From NCBI RefSeq assembly GCF_009908195.1, contig NZ_JAAAHS010000029.1, positions 1-36,277 of the forward strand: a stretch of 36,277 nucleotides of DNA, given 5' to 3'. The notes beneath the pieces are model-generated. The model saw only the letters and a list, made by a program, of their open reading frames with translations. It ran no database searches and was not told the origin of the DNA. A program made the translations under genes and the position numbers. The stretch comes from Streptomyces boluensis. GTDB taxonomy: Bacteria > Actinomycetota > Actinomycetes > Streptomycetales > Streptomycetaceae. Shown piece after piece: positions 1-6,726 of this stretch (the first letter of the stretch is position 1; each line of letters starts with the position of its first letter).

Positions 1-525
1 CGCCCAACTGGCGCCATCACCGACCGCCGCGGCGAGCGCCACCTTGTAGGCGGTGATCGCGGTGGCGTCGTTCACCAGCGACTCGCCCTGCAGGATCGTG
101 GTGATCCGCGAGGGCAGTCCGACCCGGCGCGCGATGGCCGTCGCCGCGACGGCGTCCGGCGGCGCGATCACCGCCCCGAGCACGAGCGCCGCCGTGAGCG
201 GCAGACCGGGCACGATCAGATACACCGCGTAGCCGACCACCAGCGTCGCGAACAGCACGTAACCGACGGAAAGCAGCGCCACCGGCCGCCAGTTGGCCCG
301 CAGATCGAGATACGAACTCTCCACACCGGCCGTGTAGAGCAGCGGCGGCAGCAACAGCGGCAGAACGACCTGCGGATCCAGCTCGTACGCGGGCACGCCG
401 GGCACGTACGAGATCACCAGACCGGCGGCGACCAGCAGCAGCGGCGCCGGAACCGGGGTGCGGCGGGCCACCCCGGCCACCACGGCACTGCCCGCGACCA
501 ACAACAGCAACGGCAAGGCATGCAT
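1..525 (-). CDS. Na+/H+ antiporter, CPA1/NhaP type (C-terminus cut by window edge)
   Basis: The first 175 residues of a membrane cation/proton antiporter read on the minus strand from ATG at 525 to the window edge with no stop. The N-terminus is a run of hydrophobic helices with very short loops. The segment APPDAVAATAIARR followed by LQGESLVNDATA (about residues 124-156) is the hallmark of CPA1 exchangers, where the Asp residues of the PPDAVAA and GESLVND motifs bind cation and proton. The start follows a weak purine-rich stretch (GAAGGGGAC) and begins directly with the first membrane helix (MHALPLLLLVAGS). It is divergent from the UBP zinc-finger gene, sharing a 73-bp promoter region. In some bacteria a UBP zinc finger is fused to the C-terminus of this antiporter family, so the two neighbours may work together; the missing C-terminus prevents checking that here. 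Confidence 0.9.
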   Translation of the reverse strand, partial: MHALPLLLLVAGSAVVAGVARRTPVPAPLLLVAAGLVISYVPGVPAYELDPQVVLPLLLPPLLYTAGVESSYLDLRANWRPVALLSVGYVLFATLVVGYAVYLIVPGLPLTAALVLGAVIAPPDAVAATAIARRVGLPSRITTILQGESLVNDATAITAYKVALAAAVGDGASWA

Positions 526-549
526 CGGCTCGGGCCCGTCCCCTTCGGC

Positions 550-570
550 ACGTGCACGTCCAAGTGCACT
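550..570. promoter_or_regulatory. Two adjacent GTGCAC palindromes in the antiporter/zinc-finger divergent promoter
   Basis: ACGTGCACGT (550-559) and AGTGCACT (563-570) are perfect palindromes whose centres lie 12 bp apart, about one helical turn. They sit midway between the two divergent start codons. This spacing suits a dimeric or tetrameric repressor, but no regulator is known to me for this motif, so the operator role is inference. Confidence 0.3.
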
Positions 571-598
571 GTCACAGGTGCGTCGTAACCTGGCCATC

Positions 599-859
599 AT
601 GAACGAGTGCTCGCACCTCCCCCTGCTGCCGCACCCCGAACCCGCACCGCTGACCTCGACCTGCCCCGAGTGCCTGGCGGTCGGCAGCCACCCGGTGCAG
701 CTGCGCCTGTGCCTGAGCTGCGGGCACATAGGCTGCTGCGACTCGTCGCCGTACCGACACGCTTCGGCACACTTCAAGGAGACCGGCCACCCGGTGATGC
801 GCACCTTCGAACCGGGGCAGGACTGGCGCTGGTGCTTCGAGGACGGCGTACTCGTCTAG
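599..859 (+). CDS. UBP-type zinc-finger protein
   Basis: An 86-residue soluble protein that is essentially one UBP (ZnF-UBP/PAZ-like) domain. Visible metal ligands are C4 and H6, the pairs C22/C25 and C38/C41, C46, and the histidines H54, H58 and H64; CGHIGCC and HFKETGHPV are typical of the family. In eukaryotes this fold binds the free C-terminus of ubiquitin; streptomycetes have no canonical ubiquitin, so the ligand here is unknown. The ATG at 599 is chosen because homology begins there; a start at 458 would run through the divergent antiporter gene. The neighbour is a Na+/H+ antiporter, and this domain is found fused to antiporters elsewhere, which suggests regulation of ion transport rather than protein degradation (inference). 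Confidence 0.85.
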   Translation: MNECSHLPLLPHPEPAPLTSTCPECLAVGSHPVQLRLCLSCGHIGCCDSSPYRHASAHFKETGHPVMRTFEPGQDWRWCFEDGVLV

Positions 860-1160
860 TGACAACGGACAGTGACCGGCCGAGGAGCGCCTCCGGGCGG
901 TTCGACCGCCCCGGACCTGGGTACGTCAACCCGGCGCGCGCTCTTTCCAATTGGACCCGCGCAACCCCTAGCCACTGTCCGTACCGAACGACTTACTATG
1001 AGTGAACAGACGGGCTTGGGGTCCGCGGGACACAGAGCGCCGGAGCGCGATAGCGTCACCTGCTGAACACACAGCGCAGCACCCGTGCGACGCTGTGCCG
1101 GAACGCCGCCGAGCGGCGGGCCGGAACCCCGAACGTGCTTGTACCACCTTGGAGGTGAGG
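860..1160. other. Intergenic promoter region upstream of the anti-sigma/sigma cassette
   Basis: About 300 bp without a supported gene. It holds a candidate SigB/SigH-type promoter (899-924) and, further down, a TACTAT hexamer at 994-999 that could be a -10 element, though I see no good -35 for it. The in-frame ORF start at 1002 lacks a ribosome site and is not believed. A long leader with several promoters is the arrangement described for S. coelicolor sigH. Confidence 0.5.
899..924 (+). promoter_or_regulatory. Candidate SigB/SigH-type promoter (GGTT-N16-GGGTAC)
   Basis: GGTT at 899-902 and GGGTAC at 919-924 with a 16-base spacer fit the GNTT-N14-16-GGGTAY consensus of actinobacterial SigB/SigF-group promoters. 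It lies about 237 bp upstream of the anti-sigma start, so the sigma factor encoded here, or a close paralogue, could activate its own operon. Not tested. Confidence 0.5.
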
Positions 1161-1574
1161 GTGTCCCAGATCGCAGGCGAGCCCGGGACTCAGGACTTCG
1201 TGGAAGTCCGGCTGCCGGCTGCGGGTGCCTACCTTTCGGTGCTGCGGACGGCCACGGCCGGCCTCGCGGCGCGTCTTGACTTCACCTTGGACGAGATCGA
1301 GGACCTGCGCATCGCGGTCGACGAGGCCTGCGCGATCCTGCTGCAGCAGGCCGTGCCCGGCTCGGTGCTCAGCTGTGTCTTCCGCCTCGTCGACGACTCC
1401 CTCGAGGTCACGGTCTCGGCGCCCACGACCGACGGCCGGGCCCCTGAGCGTGACACCTTTGCCTGGACTGTCCTGTCAGCCCTCGCGGGCAAGGTCGACT
1501 CCACGGTCGCCGACGACAAGACCGTCTCGATCAGCCTGTACAAACAGCGCGGCGCGGGACCCGGGCCGGCGTGA
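1161..1574 (+). CDS. ushX: RsbW-like anti-sigma factor (UshX/PrsH type)
   Basis: A 137-residue protein of the RsbW/SpoIIAB serine-kinase-like anti-sigma family (HATPase fold). The N-box is visible at about residues 46-57 (IEDLRIAVDEAC), with a shortened, degenerate ATP-lid region, as in other streptomycete SigH anti-sigma factors. It is expected to bind and hold the sigma factor encoded immediately downstream and to be countered by an anti-anti-sigma protein encoded elsewhere. The GTG at 1161 follows a strong GGAGG (1151-1155); an upstream in-frame ATG at 1002 has no such site. The stop codon overlaps the next start (GTGA, 1571-1574), so translation is coupled and stoichiometry with the sigma factor is likely controlled. 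The symbol follows the S. coelicolor sigH operon, recalled rather than searched. Confidence 0.85.
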   Translation: MSQIAGEPGTQDFVEVRLPAAGAYLSVLRTATAGLAARLDFTLDEIEDLRIAVDEACAILLQQAVPGSVLSCVFRLVDDSLEVTVSAPTTDGRAPERDTFAWTVLSALAGKVDSTVADDKTVSISLYKQRGAGPGPA

Positions 1575-2575
1575 GGGACGGGGACGGGCCGGTGCGTGAC
1601 GAAGAGCGCAGCACATCGAGTCTGCCCGCCGCGAACGCCGACGGCAGCGGCGGAGAGTCCCGGGCGCGACGCGCCACGGGCATCCCCGAACAACAGGCCA
1701 GGCCGCACCCGGAAGAACCGGGCACCACGGAGCAGGCACAGCGCGACGACAGGGGCGAGCGCCAGGTCGGCGAGGGGCGACGGGCGGGACACATGACAGA
1801 GCACGGGCACCACCACGATCCGCAGGACCGCAGCGGCGCGCGAGCCATGTTCATCGAGCTCCGCAAGCTGCCCGACAGCAGCCCGGAGTACGCGGAACTG
1901 CGCAACCAGCTGGTCCGCATGCACCTGCCCCTGGTCGAGCACCTGGCCCGCCGCTTCCGCAACCGCGGCGAACCGCTGGACGACCTGACCCAGGTGGCCA
2001 CCATCGGCCTGATCAAGTCGGTGGACCGCTTCGACCCGGAGCGCGGCGTCGAGTTCTCGACGTACGCGACACCCACCGTCGTCGGCGAGATCAAGCGCCA
2101 CTTCCGCGACAAGGGCTGGGCGGTGCGCGTACCGCGCCGGCTGCAGGAGCTGCGTCTCGCCCTGACCACCGCCACCGCCGAGCTCTCCCAGCAGCACGGC
2201 CGCTCCCCCACGGTGCACGAGCTGGCCGAGCGGCTGAGCATCTCCGAGGAGGAGGTCCTGGAGGGCCTGGAGTCGGCGAACGCCTACTCCACGCTGTCCC
2301 TGGACGTCCCGGACACCGACGACGAGTCCCCCGCGGTCGCGGACACCCTGGGCTCGGAGGACGAGGCGCTTGAGGGCGTCGAGTACCGCGAGTCCCTGAA
2401 GCCGCTCCTCGAGGACCTTCCACCCCGCGAGAAGCGCATCCTGCTGCTCCGCTTCTTCGGGAACATGACGCAGTCGCAGATCGCCCAGGAGGTCGGCATC
2501 TCCCAGATGCACGTCTCCCGGCTGCTCGCCCGCACCCTCGCCCAGCTGCGCGAACGACTGCTCGTCGAGGAGTGA
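1571..2575 (+). CDS. sigH: SigB/SigF-family stress sigma factor (SigH-like)
   Basis: A 334-residue group 3 sigma factor. Region 2 is clear (HLPLVEHLARRF, then DLTQVATIGLIKSVDRFDPERG and STYATPTVVGEIKR), followed by region 3 and a C-terminal region 4 helix-turn-helix (MTQSQIAQEVGISQMHVSRLLA). The first about 90 residues are charged and low in complexity, ahead of the conserved part. GTG at 1571 overlaps the anti-sigma stop. Internal ATGs at 1793 and 1847 could give shorter forms starting just before the conserved core; several SigH isoforms from alternative starts and proteolysis are known in S. coelicolor. It probably directs osmotic/stress and developmental transcription and is held by the upstream RsbW-like protein. 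The gene faces a membrane-protein gene; a perfect inverted repeat lies between. Confidence 0.9.
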   Translation: MRDGDGPVRDEERSTSSLPAANADGSGGESRARRATGIPEQQARPHPEEPGTTEQAQRDDRGERQVGEGRRAGHMTEHGHHHDPQDRSGARAMFIELRKLPDSSPEYAELRNQLVRMHLPLVEHLARRFRNRGEPLDDLTQVATIGLIKSVDRFDPERGVEFSTYATPTVVGEIKRHFRDKGWAVRVPRRLQELRLALTTATAELSQQHGRSPTVHELAERLSISEEEVLEGLESANAYSTLSLDVPDTDDESPAVADTLGSEDEALEGVEYRESLKPLLEDLPPREKRILLLRFFGNMTQSQIAQEVGISQMHVSRLLARTLAQLRERLLVEE

Positions 2576-2598
2576 CAAGCTCTCCGACGCGAACGAGA

Positions 2599-2616
2599 CG
2601 TACGACAGGTCGTACG
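2599..2616. terminator. Perfect 8-bp inverted repeat between convergent genes
   Basis: CGTACGAC (2599-2606) and GTCGTACG (2609-2616) are exact reverse complements separated by AG. The position between the convergent ends of sigH and the small membrane protein favours a bidirectional terminator. The tiny central gap means the real loop would take in the innermost pairs, and there is no T-run. Confidence 0.45.
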
Positions 2617-2630
2617 ACGGGCCGGGCGCG

Positions 2631-3059
2631 CTAAGCGGCGTCGCGCGGCCCGATGCCCAGCGCCTTGGTCGTCTCCGGGTTCACCAGCAGCACCAGCGAC
2701 GTCACCGCGACCACGGCGAGCGCGATGCCGCCCGGGATGGCGACGCTGTTCGTCTGCAGCAGCTGCCAGGCCACCGGCAGCGCCATGATCTGCGTGATGA
2801 CCGCAGGGCCGCGGCTCCAGCTCCGCAGCTTGAACAGACCCCGCGCGGCGATCAGCGGCAGCAGCGCAAGCGCGATCATGGTGAGCCCACCGGTCACCGC
2901 GGACCGCATGTCGCCCGCGTCCCCGACCAGCCCCTGCACGGCCAGGTATCCGCCCACGGCGACGAGCACAAGCCCTTCGAGCGCGGCGAGCGCCGCGGCG
3001 GCGGTCAGTCGCCCGGGACGCGGGCCTTCGGAGTTCTGGGTCTGCTCAGCACTGCTCAC
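2631..3059 (-). CDS. Small integral membrane protein, function unknown
   Basis: A 142-residue protein with a short polar N-terminus (VSSAEQTQNSEGPRPG) and about four hydrophobic helices covering most of the rest (for example ALAALEGLVLVAVGGYLAV and GIALAVVAVTSLVLL). No catalytic motif is recognised; the pattern resembles conserved actinobacterial membrane proteins of unknown role. GTG at 3059 was chosen because the hydrophobic region starts soon after; the longer in-frame reading to 3383 overlaps the divergent lipid-kinase gene and is rejected. No strong Shine-Dalgarno sequence precedes it. It is divergent from the lipid kinase with about 90 bp between, so the two may share a control region. 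Confidence 0.75.
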   Translation of the reverse strand: MSSAEQTQNSEGPRPGRLTAAAALAALEGLVLVAVGGYLAVQGLVGDAGDMRSAVTGGLTMIALALLPLIAARGLFKLRSWSRGPAVITQIMALPVAWQLLQTNSVAIPGGIALAVVAVTSLVLLVNPETTKALGIGPRDAA

Positions 3060-3152
3060 CCATGCAGGGTAGCCCCGCACCCCGGCCTCACCGGGGGCCA
3101 GGTGCGGACCTGGGTCTGGGTCACGTAAAGAGCGATGGGTACGCTGCTCCGC

Positions 3153-4121
3153 ATGCGTGCACTTCTCGTGGTCAACCCGGCAGCCACCACCACCAGTGCC
3201 CGCACGCGGGACGTACTGATCCACGCGCTCGCCAGCGAGATGAAGCTCGAGGCGGTGACCACGGAGTACCGCGGTCACGCCCGCGACCTGGGCCGGCAGG
3301 CCGCGGAGAGCAAGGACATCGAGCTGGTCGTCGCCCTCGGCGGCGACGGCACCGTCAACGAGGTCGTGAACGGCCTCCTGCACAACGGCCCGAACCTAGA
3401 CTCCCTGCCGGGCCTCGCGGTGGTCCCCGGTGGCTCCACCAACGTCTTCGCCCGCGCCCTCGGTCTGCCCAACGATCCCGTCGAGGCGACCGGCGCCCTG
3501 CTCGACGCCCTCCGCACCGGCAGCCGGCGCACGGTCGGCCTCGGTCTGGCCGCGGGCACGCCGGGCACGGAGGACGAAGGGGTTCCGGAGCGCTGGTTCA
3601 CTTTCTGCGCGGGCCTCGGCTTCGACGCGAGCGTGATCGGCCGGGTCGAGAAGGAACGCGAGCGCGGCAGGCGTTCGACACATGCGCTCTATGTGCGACA
3701 GATGGTCCGCCAATTCCTCGACGAACAGCACCGCAGGAATGGCACGATCACCCTCGGTCGCCCCGGCGAAGAAGAACTCGACGATCTTGTGCTGGCCATA
3801 GTGTGCAATACCTCGCCGTGGACCTACCTGGGCAATCGCCCGGTGTACGCGTCCCCGCAGGCATCCTTCGACACCGGCCTTGACGTGCTCGGACTCAAGA
3901 AACTGTCGACCCCGGCGATGGCCCGTTACGCGACCCAGCTGCTGACCTCGACACCCGACCGCGGACCGCACGGAAAGCACGCGGCCACCCTGCACGATCT
4001 GACGGACTTCACCTTGCAATCAAAGGTCCCGCTGCCCTTCCAGATGGACGGTGACCACCTGGGGCTCCGTACGAGCGTGACGTTCACAGGCGTACGCCGT
4101 GCACTGCGTGTGATTGTGTGA
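3153..4121 (+). CDS. Diacylglycerol kinase-family lipid kinase (DagK/LCB5/YegS type)
   Basis: A 322-residue cytosolic kinase of the DAGK_cat family, expected to phosphorylate diacylglycerol or a related lipid using ATP. The N-terminal nucleotide-binding domain has VVNPAA (start of the fold), VVALGGDGTVNEVVNGL (GGDGT signature, about residues 54-70) and PGGSTNVFARALGLP. The C-terminal beta-rich domain ends with the family's PFQMDGDHLG motif. ATG at 3153 coincides with the start of the conserved domain; an in-frame ATG at 3135 has a slightly better purine stretch (AAAGAG) and would add six residues. The gene precedes wblE, separated by a 317-bp regulatory region. Which lipid is used cannot be told from sequence. 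Confidence 0.88.
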   Translation: MRALLVVNPAATTTSARTRDVLIHALASEMKLEAVTTEYRGHARDLGRQAAESKDIELVVALGGDGTVNEVVNGLLHNGPNLDSLPGLAVVPGGSTNVFARALGLPNDPVEATGALLDALRTGSRRTVGLGLAAGTPGTEDEGVPERWFTFCAGLGFDASVIGRVEKERERGRRSTHALYVRQMVRQFLDEQHRRNGTITLGRPGEEELDDLVLAIVCNTSPWTYLGNRPVYASPQASFDTGLDVLGLKKLSTPAMARYATQLLTSTPDRGPHGKHAATLHDLTDFTLQSKVPLPFQMDGDHLGLRTSVTFTGVRRALRVIV

Positions 4122-4234
4122 GTGGAAGGGCCCTAAGTCCTTTCAGTCGAACGTTTAGACCAGCCTCCACCCCATGGAAGTACGGCTGTGACCTAGCCGA
4201 CACCGAGGAATCAAAAAAAACTTTCCGGAAGGGG

Positions 4235-4263
4235 TTGTATCCGCCGCCGAGGTTTGCGAATCT
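4235..4263 (+). promoter_or_regulatory. Candidate distal wblE promoter
   Basis: TTGTAT at 4235-4240 and GAATCT at 4258-4263 with a 17-base spacer resemble a housekeeping HrdB promoter; the -10 match is only moderate. It would give a leader of roughly 170 bases ahead of wblE. Confidence 0.4.
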
Positions 4264-4379
4264 CTTCTTGGCGCTCAGGACGGCCCGCAACACCGGCCCC
4301 ACAGAGAGCCCGAACCCCCTCTCTCACACAGGACCTACACCAGGCGACTGGTGGCTGGCCCTTCCCTTGCGGGGGGATT

Positions 4380-4395
4380 CGTGAAAGCGTTCACA
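4380..4395. promoter_or_regulatory. CRP-family operator in the wblE leader
   Basis: GTGA (4381-4384), six bases, TCAC (4391-4394), then A: an exact GTGA-N6-TCAC core of the CRP consensus TGTGA-N6-TCACA, 44 bp upstream of the start. The right half overlaps a TTCACA hexamer (4390-4395) that pairs with TGTAAT (4413-4418) at 17-bp spacing, so occupancy would act directly on that promoter. The M. tuberculosis orthologue whiB1 is controlled by the CRP homologue Rv3676. Confidence 0.6.
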
Positions 4396-4418
4396 TTCAC
4401 AAGCAACCTGCATGTAAT
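4390..4418 (+). promoter_or_regulatory. Candidate proximal wblE promoter
   Basis: TTCACA (4390-4395), 17 bases, TGTAAT (4413-4418): each hexamer matches five of six positions of TTGACA/TATAAT. The predicted transcript would begin near 4424, within the ribosome-site region, so the leader would be very short; this weakens the call. Confidence 0.35.
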
Positions 4419-4438
4419 ACCAAGGAGAGGTAGCAGCC

Positions 4439-4696
4439 ATGGACTGGCGTCACAACGCCGTTTGCCGCGAGGAAGACCCCGAGCTCTTCTTCCCCATCGG
4501 CAACACCGGTCCTGCGCTGCTGCAGATCGAGGAAGCCAAGGCCGTCTGCCGCCGCTGCCCCGTCGTGGAGCAGTGCCTGCAGTGGGCGCTCGAGTCCGGC
4601 CAGGACTCCGGCGTCTGGGGTGGCCTCAGCGAGGACGAGCGTCGCGCAATGAAGCGCCGCGCCGCCCGCAACCGGGCCCGCCAGGCCAGCGCCTGA
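4439..4696 (+). CDS. wblE: WhiB-family Fe-S transcription factor WblE (WhiB1 type)
   Basis: An 85-residue Wbl protein. The four iron-sulfur cluster ligands are C9, C37, C40 and C46, with the spacing C-x2-C-x5-C; the beta-turn GVWGG lies at 58-62 and the basic DNA-binding tail (MKRRAARNRARQ) at the end. The 4Fe-4S cluster responds to nitric oxide in the WhiB1 subfamily, and the protein acts through the primary sigma factor. Sequence and neighbourhood (pdtaS convergent next door) match M. tuberculosis whiB1 beside Rv3220c. ATG at 4439 follows AAGGAGAGG. A CRP-like site and two candidate promoters precede it; a strong terminator follows. In S. coelicolor this corresponds to SCO5240 (recalled). 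Confidence 0.95.
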   Translation: MDWRHNAVCREEDPELFFPIGNTGPALLQIEEAKAVCRRCPVVEQCLQWALESGQDSGVWGGLSEDERRAMKRRAARNRARQASA

Positions 4697-4808
4697 CACC
4701 CACGCCCCGAACGGCCTGAGCCCGGCGGCGCGTACGGCGAGTACGCATCTCCCGCCCCCGAGCCGCAGCGCGCAGTACCCCCCGATGCGCTCAGCAACGT
4801 GAGCTTTG

Positions 4809-4836
4809 AGCCCCGGACCCACCAAGGTCCGGGGCT
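4809..4836. terminator. Rho-independent-like terminator between wblE and pdtaS
   Basis: An 11-bp perfect stem, AGCCCCGGACC (4809-4819) with GGTCCGGGGCT (4826-4836), and a 6-base loop. Located between convergent genes, so probably serving both. The short T content after it is typical for Streptomyces. Confidence 0.8.
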
Positions 4837-4998
4837 TACTGCTGTGTGCGCTTAGTGCTGTGTGCGCTTGCTGCCGTGCGGGGCTCGCTGCTGTGCGGGG
4901 CTTGCCGCTGTGTGCTGCGACACATCGCGGGAGGTCAACCGGCTTACGGGTAAGTCGAGTTGATGCGGCGAGGGCACAGTGCCCCTCGCCGCCCGTGC

Positions 4999-6465
4999 CT
5001 ACTTGTCGCCGCGCACCGGGATGTCGAGGATGACCTGGGTGCCGCGCTCGGGTGCGGGGACCATGTCGAACGTGCCCCCCAACTCGCCTTCCACCAAGGT
5101 CCGTACGATCTGCAGGCCCAGGTTGCCGGTGCGGTGCGGGTCGAAGTCGGCGGGCAGGCCGACGCCGTCGTCCTGGACGGTGATGAGGAGGCGGGCGTCC
5201 TTCCGCGTACCCCCACGGACCGCGGAGACCTCGACCGTGCCGTGGTCGCCTTCGCGGAAGCCGTGCTCCAGGGCGTTCTGCAAGACCTCGGTGAGGACCA
5301 TCGACAGCGGGGTGGCGACCTCGGCGTCGAGGATGCCGAAGCGTCCGCTGCGGCGACCGGTGACCTTGCCCGGGGAGATCTCGGCGACCATCGCGAGGAC
5401 CCGGTCGGCGATCTCGTCGAACTCGACGCGCTCGTCGAGGTTCTGCGACAGCGTCTCGTGCACGATCGCGATGGAACCCACGCGACGCACGGCCTCTTCG
5501 AGCGCGGCGCGGCCGCGGTCGGAGTCGATCCGGCGGGCCTGCAGGCGGAGCAGGGCGGCGACCGTCTGCAGATTGTTCTTCACCCGGTGGTGGATCTCCC
5601 GGATGGTGGCGTCCTTGGTGATCAACTCGCGCTCGCGGCGGCGCAGTTCGGTCACGTCGCGCAGCAGTACGAGGGAGCCGATCCGGGTGCCCTTGGGCTT
5701 GAGCGGGATGGCGCGGAGTTGGATCACGCCGTCGTCGCCCTCGACCTCCGTCTCGCGCGGCGCCCAGCCGCTGGCCAGCTTGACCAGCGCTTCGTCCACG
5801 GGGCCGCGGGAGGGAGCGAGTTCGGCGGTGGCCCGGCCGAGGTGGTGGCCGACCAGGTCGGCGGCGAGGCCAAGGCGGTGGTACGCGGACAGGGCGTTCG
5901 GCGAGGCGTACTGCACGATGCCGTCGGCGTCGAGACGGATCAGGCCGTCGCCCACGCGCGGTGACGCGTCCATGTCGACCTGCTGACCGGGGAACGGGAA
6001 GGACCCTGCGGCGATCATCTGCGCGAGGTCGGAGGCGCTCTGGAGGTACGTCAGCTCCAGGCGGCTCGGTGTGCGGACCGTGAGCAGGTTGGTGTTGCGG
6101 GCGATGACGCCGAGGACGCGGCCCTCGCGGCGCACGGGGATCGACTCGACGCGGACCGGCACCTCCTCGCGCCACTCCGGATCGCCCTCGCGCACGATGC
6201 GGCCCTCGTCGAGCGCGGCGTCGAGCAGGGGGCGCCGGCCGCGGGGGACGAGGTGGCCGACCATGTCGTCCTGGTACGAGGTCGGGCCGGTGTTGGGGCG
6301 CATCTGGGCGACCGACACATAGCGCGTGCCGTCGCGGGTGGGCACCCACAGGACCAGGTCCGCGAAGGAGAGGTCGGAGAGCAGCTGCCACTCCGAGACC
6401 AGCAGGTGCAGCCACTCGAGGTCGGTGTCACCGAGGGCTGTGTGCTGGCGTACGAGTTCGTTCAT
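4999..6465 (-). CDS. pdtaS: PdtaS-type sensor histidine kinase (GAF-PAS-HisKA_2-HATPase)
   Basis: A 488-residue cytosolic kinase without membrane segments. Order: a GAF-like sensor (about 1-155), a PAS domain (about 170-275; LIRLDADGIVQYASPNA), the HisKA_2 dimerisation domain with the phospho-acceptor motif HHRVKNNLQ (292-300), and a HATPase_c domain (N-box VLTEVLQNALEHGF; G-boxes DDGVGLP and GNLGLQIVRTL). This architecture and the wblE neighbour match M. tuberculosis PdtaS (Rv3220c), whose partner PdtaR is an ANTAR-type RNA-binding response regulator; a partner is not in this window. ATG at 6465 is preferred because homology starts there; a GTG nine bases upstream is possible. Upstream lies a 418-bp region with a probable small RNA gene on the same strand, so pdtaS may be transcribed partly by read-through. 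Confidence 0.92.
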   Translation of the reverse strand: MNELVRQHTALGDTDLEWLHLLVSEWQLLSDLSFADLVLWVPTRDGTRYVSVAQMRPNTGPTSYQDDMVGHLVPRGRRPLLDAALDEGRIVREGDPEWREEVPVRVESIPVRREGRVLGVIARNTNLLTVRTPSRLELTYLQSASDLAQMIAAGSFPFPGQQVDMDASPRVGDGLIRLDADGIVQYASPNALSAYHRLGLAADLVGHHLGRATAELAPSRGPVDEALVKLASGWAPRETEVEGDDGVIQLRAIPLKPKGTRIGSLVLLRDVTELRRRERELITKDATIREIHHRVKNNLQTVAALLRLQARRIDSDRGRAALEEAVRRVGSIAIVHETLSQNLDERVEFDEIADRVLAMVAEISPGKVTGRRSGRFGILDAEVATPLSMVLTEVLQNALEHGFREGDHGTVEVSAVRGGTRKDARLLITVQDDGVGLPADFDPHRTGNLGLQIVRTLVEGELGGTFDMVPAPERGTQVILDIPVRGDK

Positions 6466-6562
6466 GGAGGGCACGTGTGCGAGCGTACCTGCCGCCTCGG
6501 ACAGCGCCGACCTCGTAGGGCGCGCCGGTTCCGGGCCTGAAAACACCCGCGGGCCGCGGCAC

Positions 6563-6721
6563 CTGAGAGGGACCCTCAACCCTCTCGGCACCGCAGCCCG
6601 GAGCTGTTCCGGCCGTCGGGTGTGCGGTTCCCGTGCGGCCGAGAGGCTCCGACGCGGTCAGGGCAGAGAGCGTCGGGCGCCTCACTCCGCTCTTCTGTGC
6701 GGGAAGAGCGGAAGCTTTACC
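6563..6721 (-). ncRNA. scr5239: Probable small RNA, scr5239 orthologue
   Basis: S. coelicolor scr5239 is a conserved 159-nt RNA from the intergenic region upstream of SCO5239, the pdtaS-type kinase gene; it pairs with dagA and metE mRNAs (recalled). Here the same intergenic region has a minus-strand promoter ending near 6727, a stem of ten pairs (6686-6695 with 6703-6712) near the 5' end and a terminator-like stem GAGAGGG/CCCTCTC (6565-6571, 6580-6586). Counting 159 nt from a start near 6721 ends at 6563, exactly after that stem. Boundaries are inferred, not observed. A dre site in the promoter fits reported DasR dependence. Confidence is limited because I cannot align it with the known RNA. 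Confidence 0.65.
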
Positions 6722-6726
6722 AGTGC

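Larger units (their letters stand above)
4122..4438. other. Long regulatory leader of wblE
   Basis: 317 bp with no gene. It contains an A-rich tract (4213-4220), a candidate distal promoter (4235-4263), a CRP-like palindrome (4380-4395) overlapping a candidate proximal promoter (4390-4418), and a strong ribosome site AAGGAGAGG (4422-4430). The low-GC patches stand out in this GC-rich genome, as expected for promoter DNA. Confidence 0.6.

Noticed and set aside
3135-3883. Second plus-strand reading (start 3062) overlapping the lipid kinase
   Set aside because: His/Arg/Pro-rich shadow frame of the kinase gene.
4151-4162. dre-like half-site (TTTAGACCA) upstream of wblE
   Set aside because: Only 9 of 12 positions match the dre core and the left half is absent; such matches are expected by chance.
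4207-4237. GGAAT followed by GTT upstream of wblE as a SigR promoter
   Set aside because: Spacer is about 22 bases instead of 18, so it does not fit the SigR consensus.
4845-4920. Short direct repeats of GCTGTGTGCGCTT after the wblE terminator
   Set aside because: Two near copies and decayed fragments only; no array structure and no CRISPR-like spacing.
4397-6415. A 672-codon open frame on the minus strand across wblE and pdtaS
   Set aside because: Arg/Pro-rich shadow of the pdtaS frame caused by GC3 bias; no domain.
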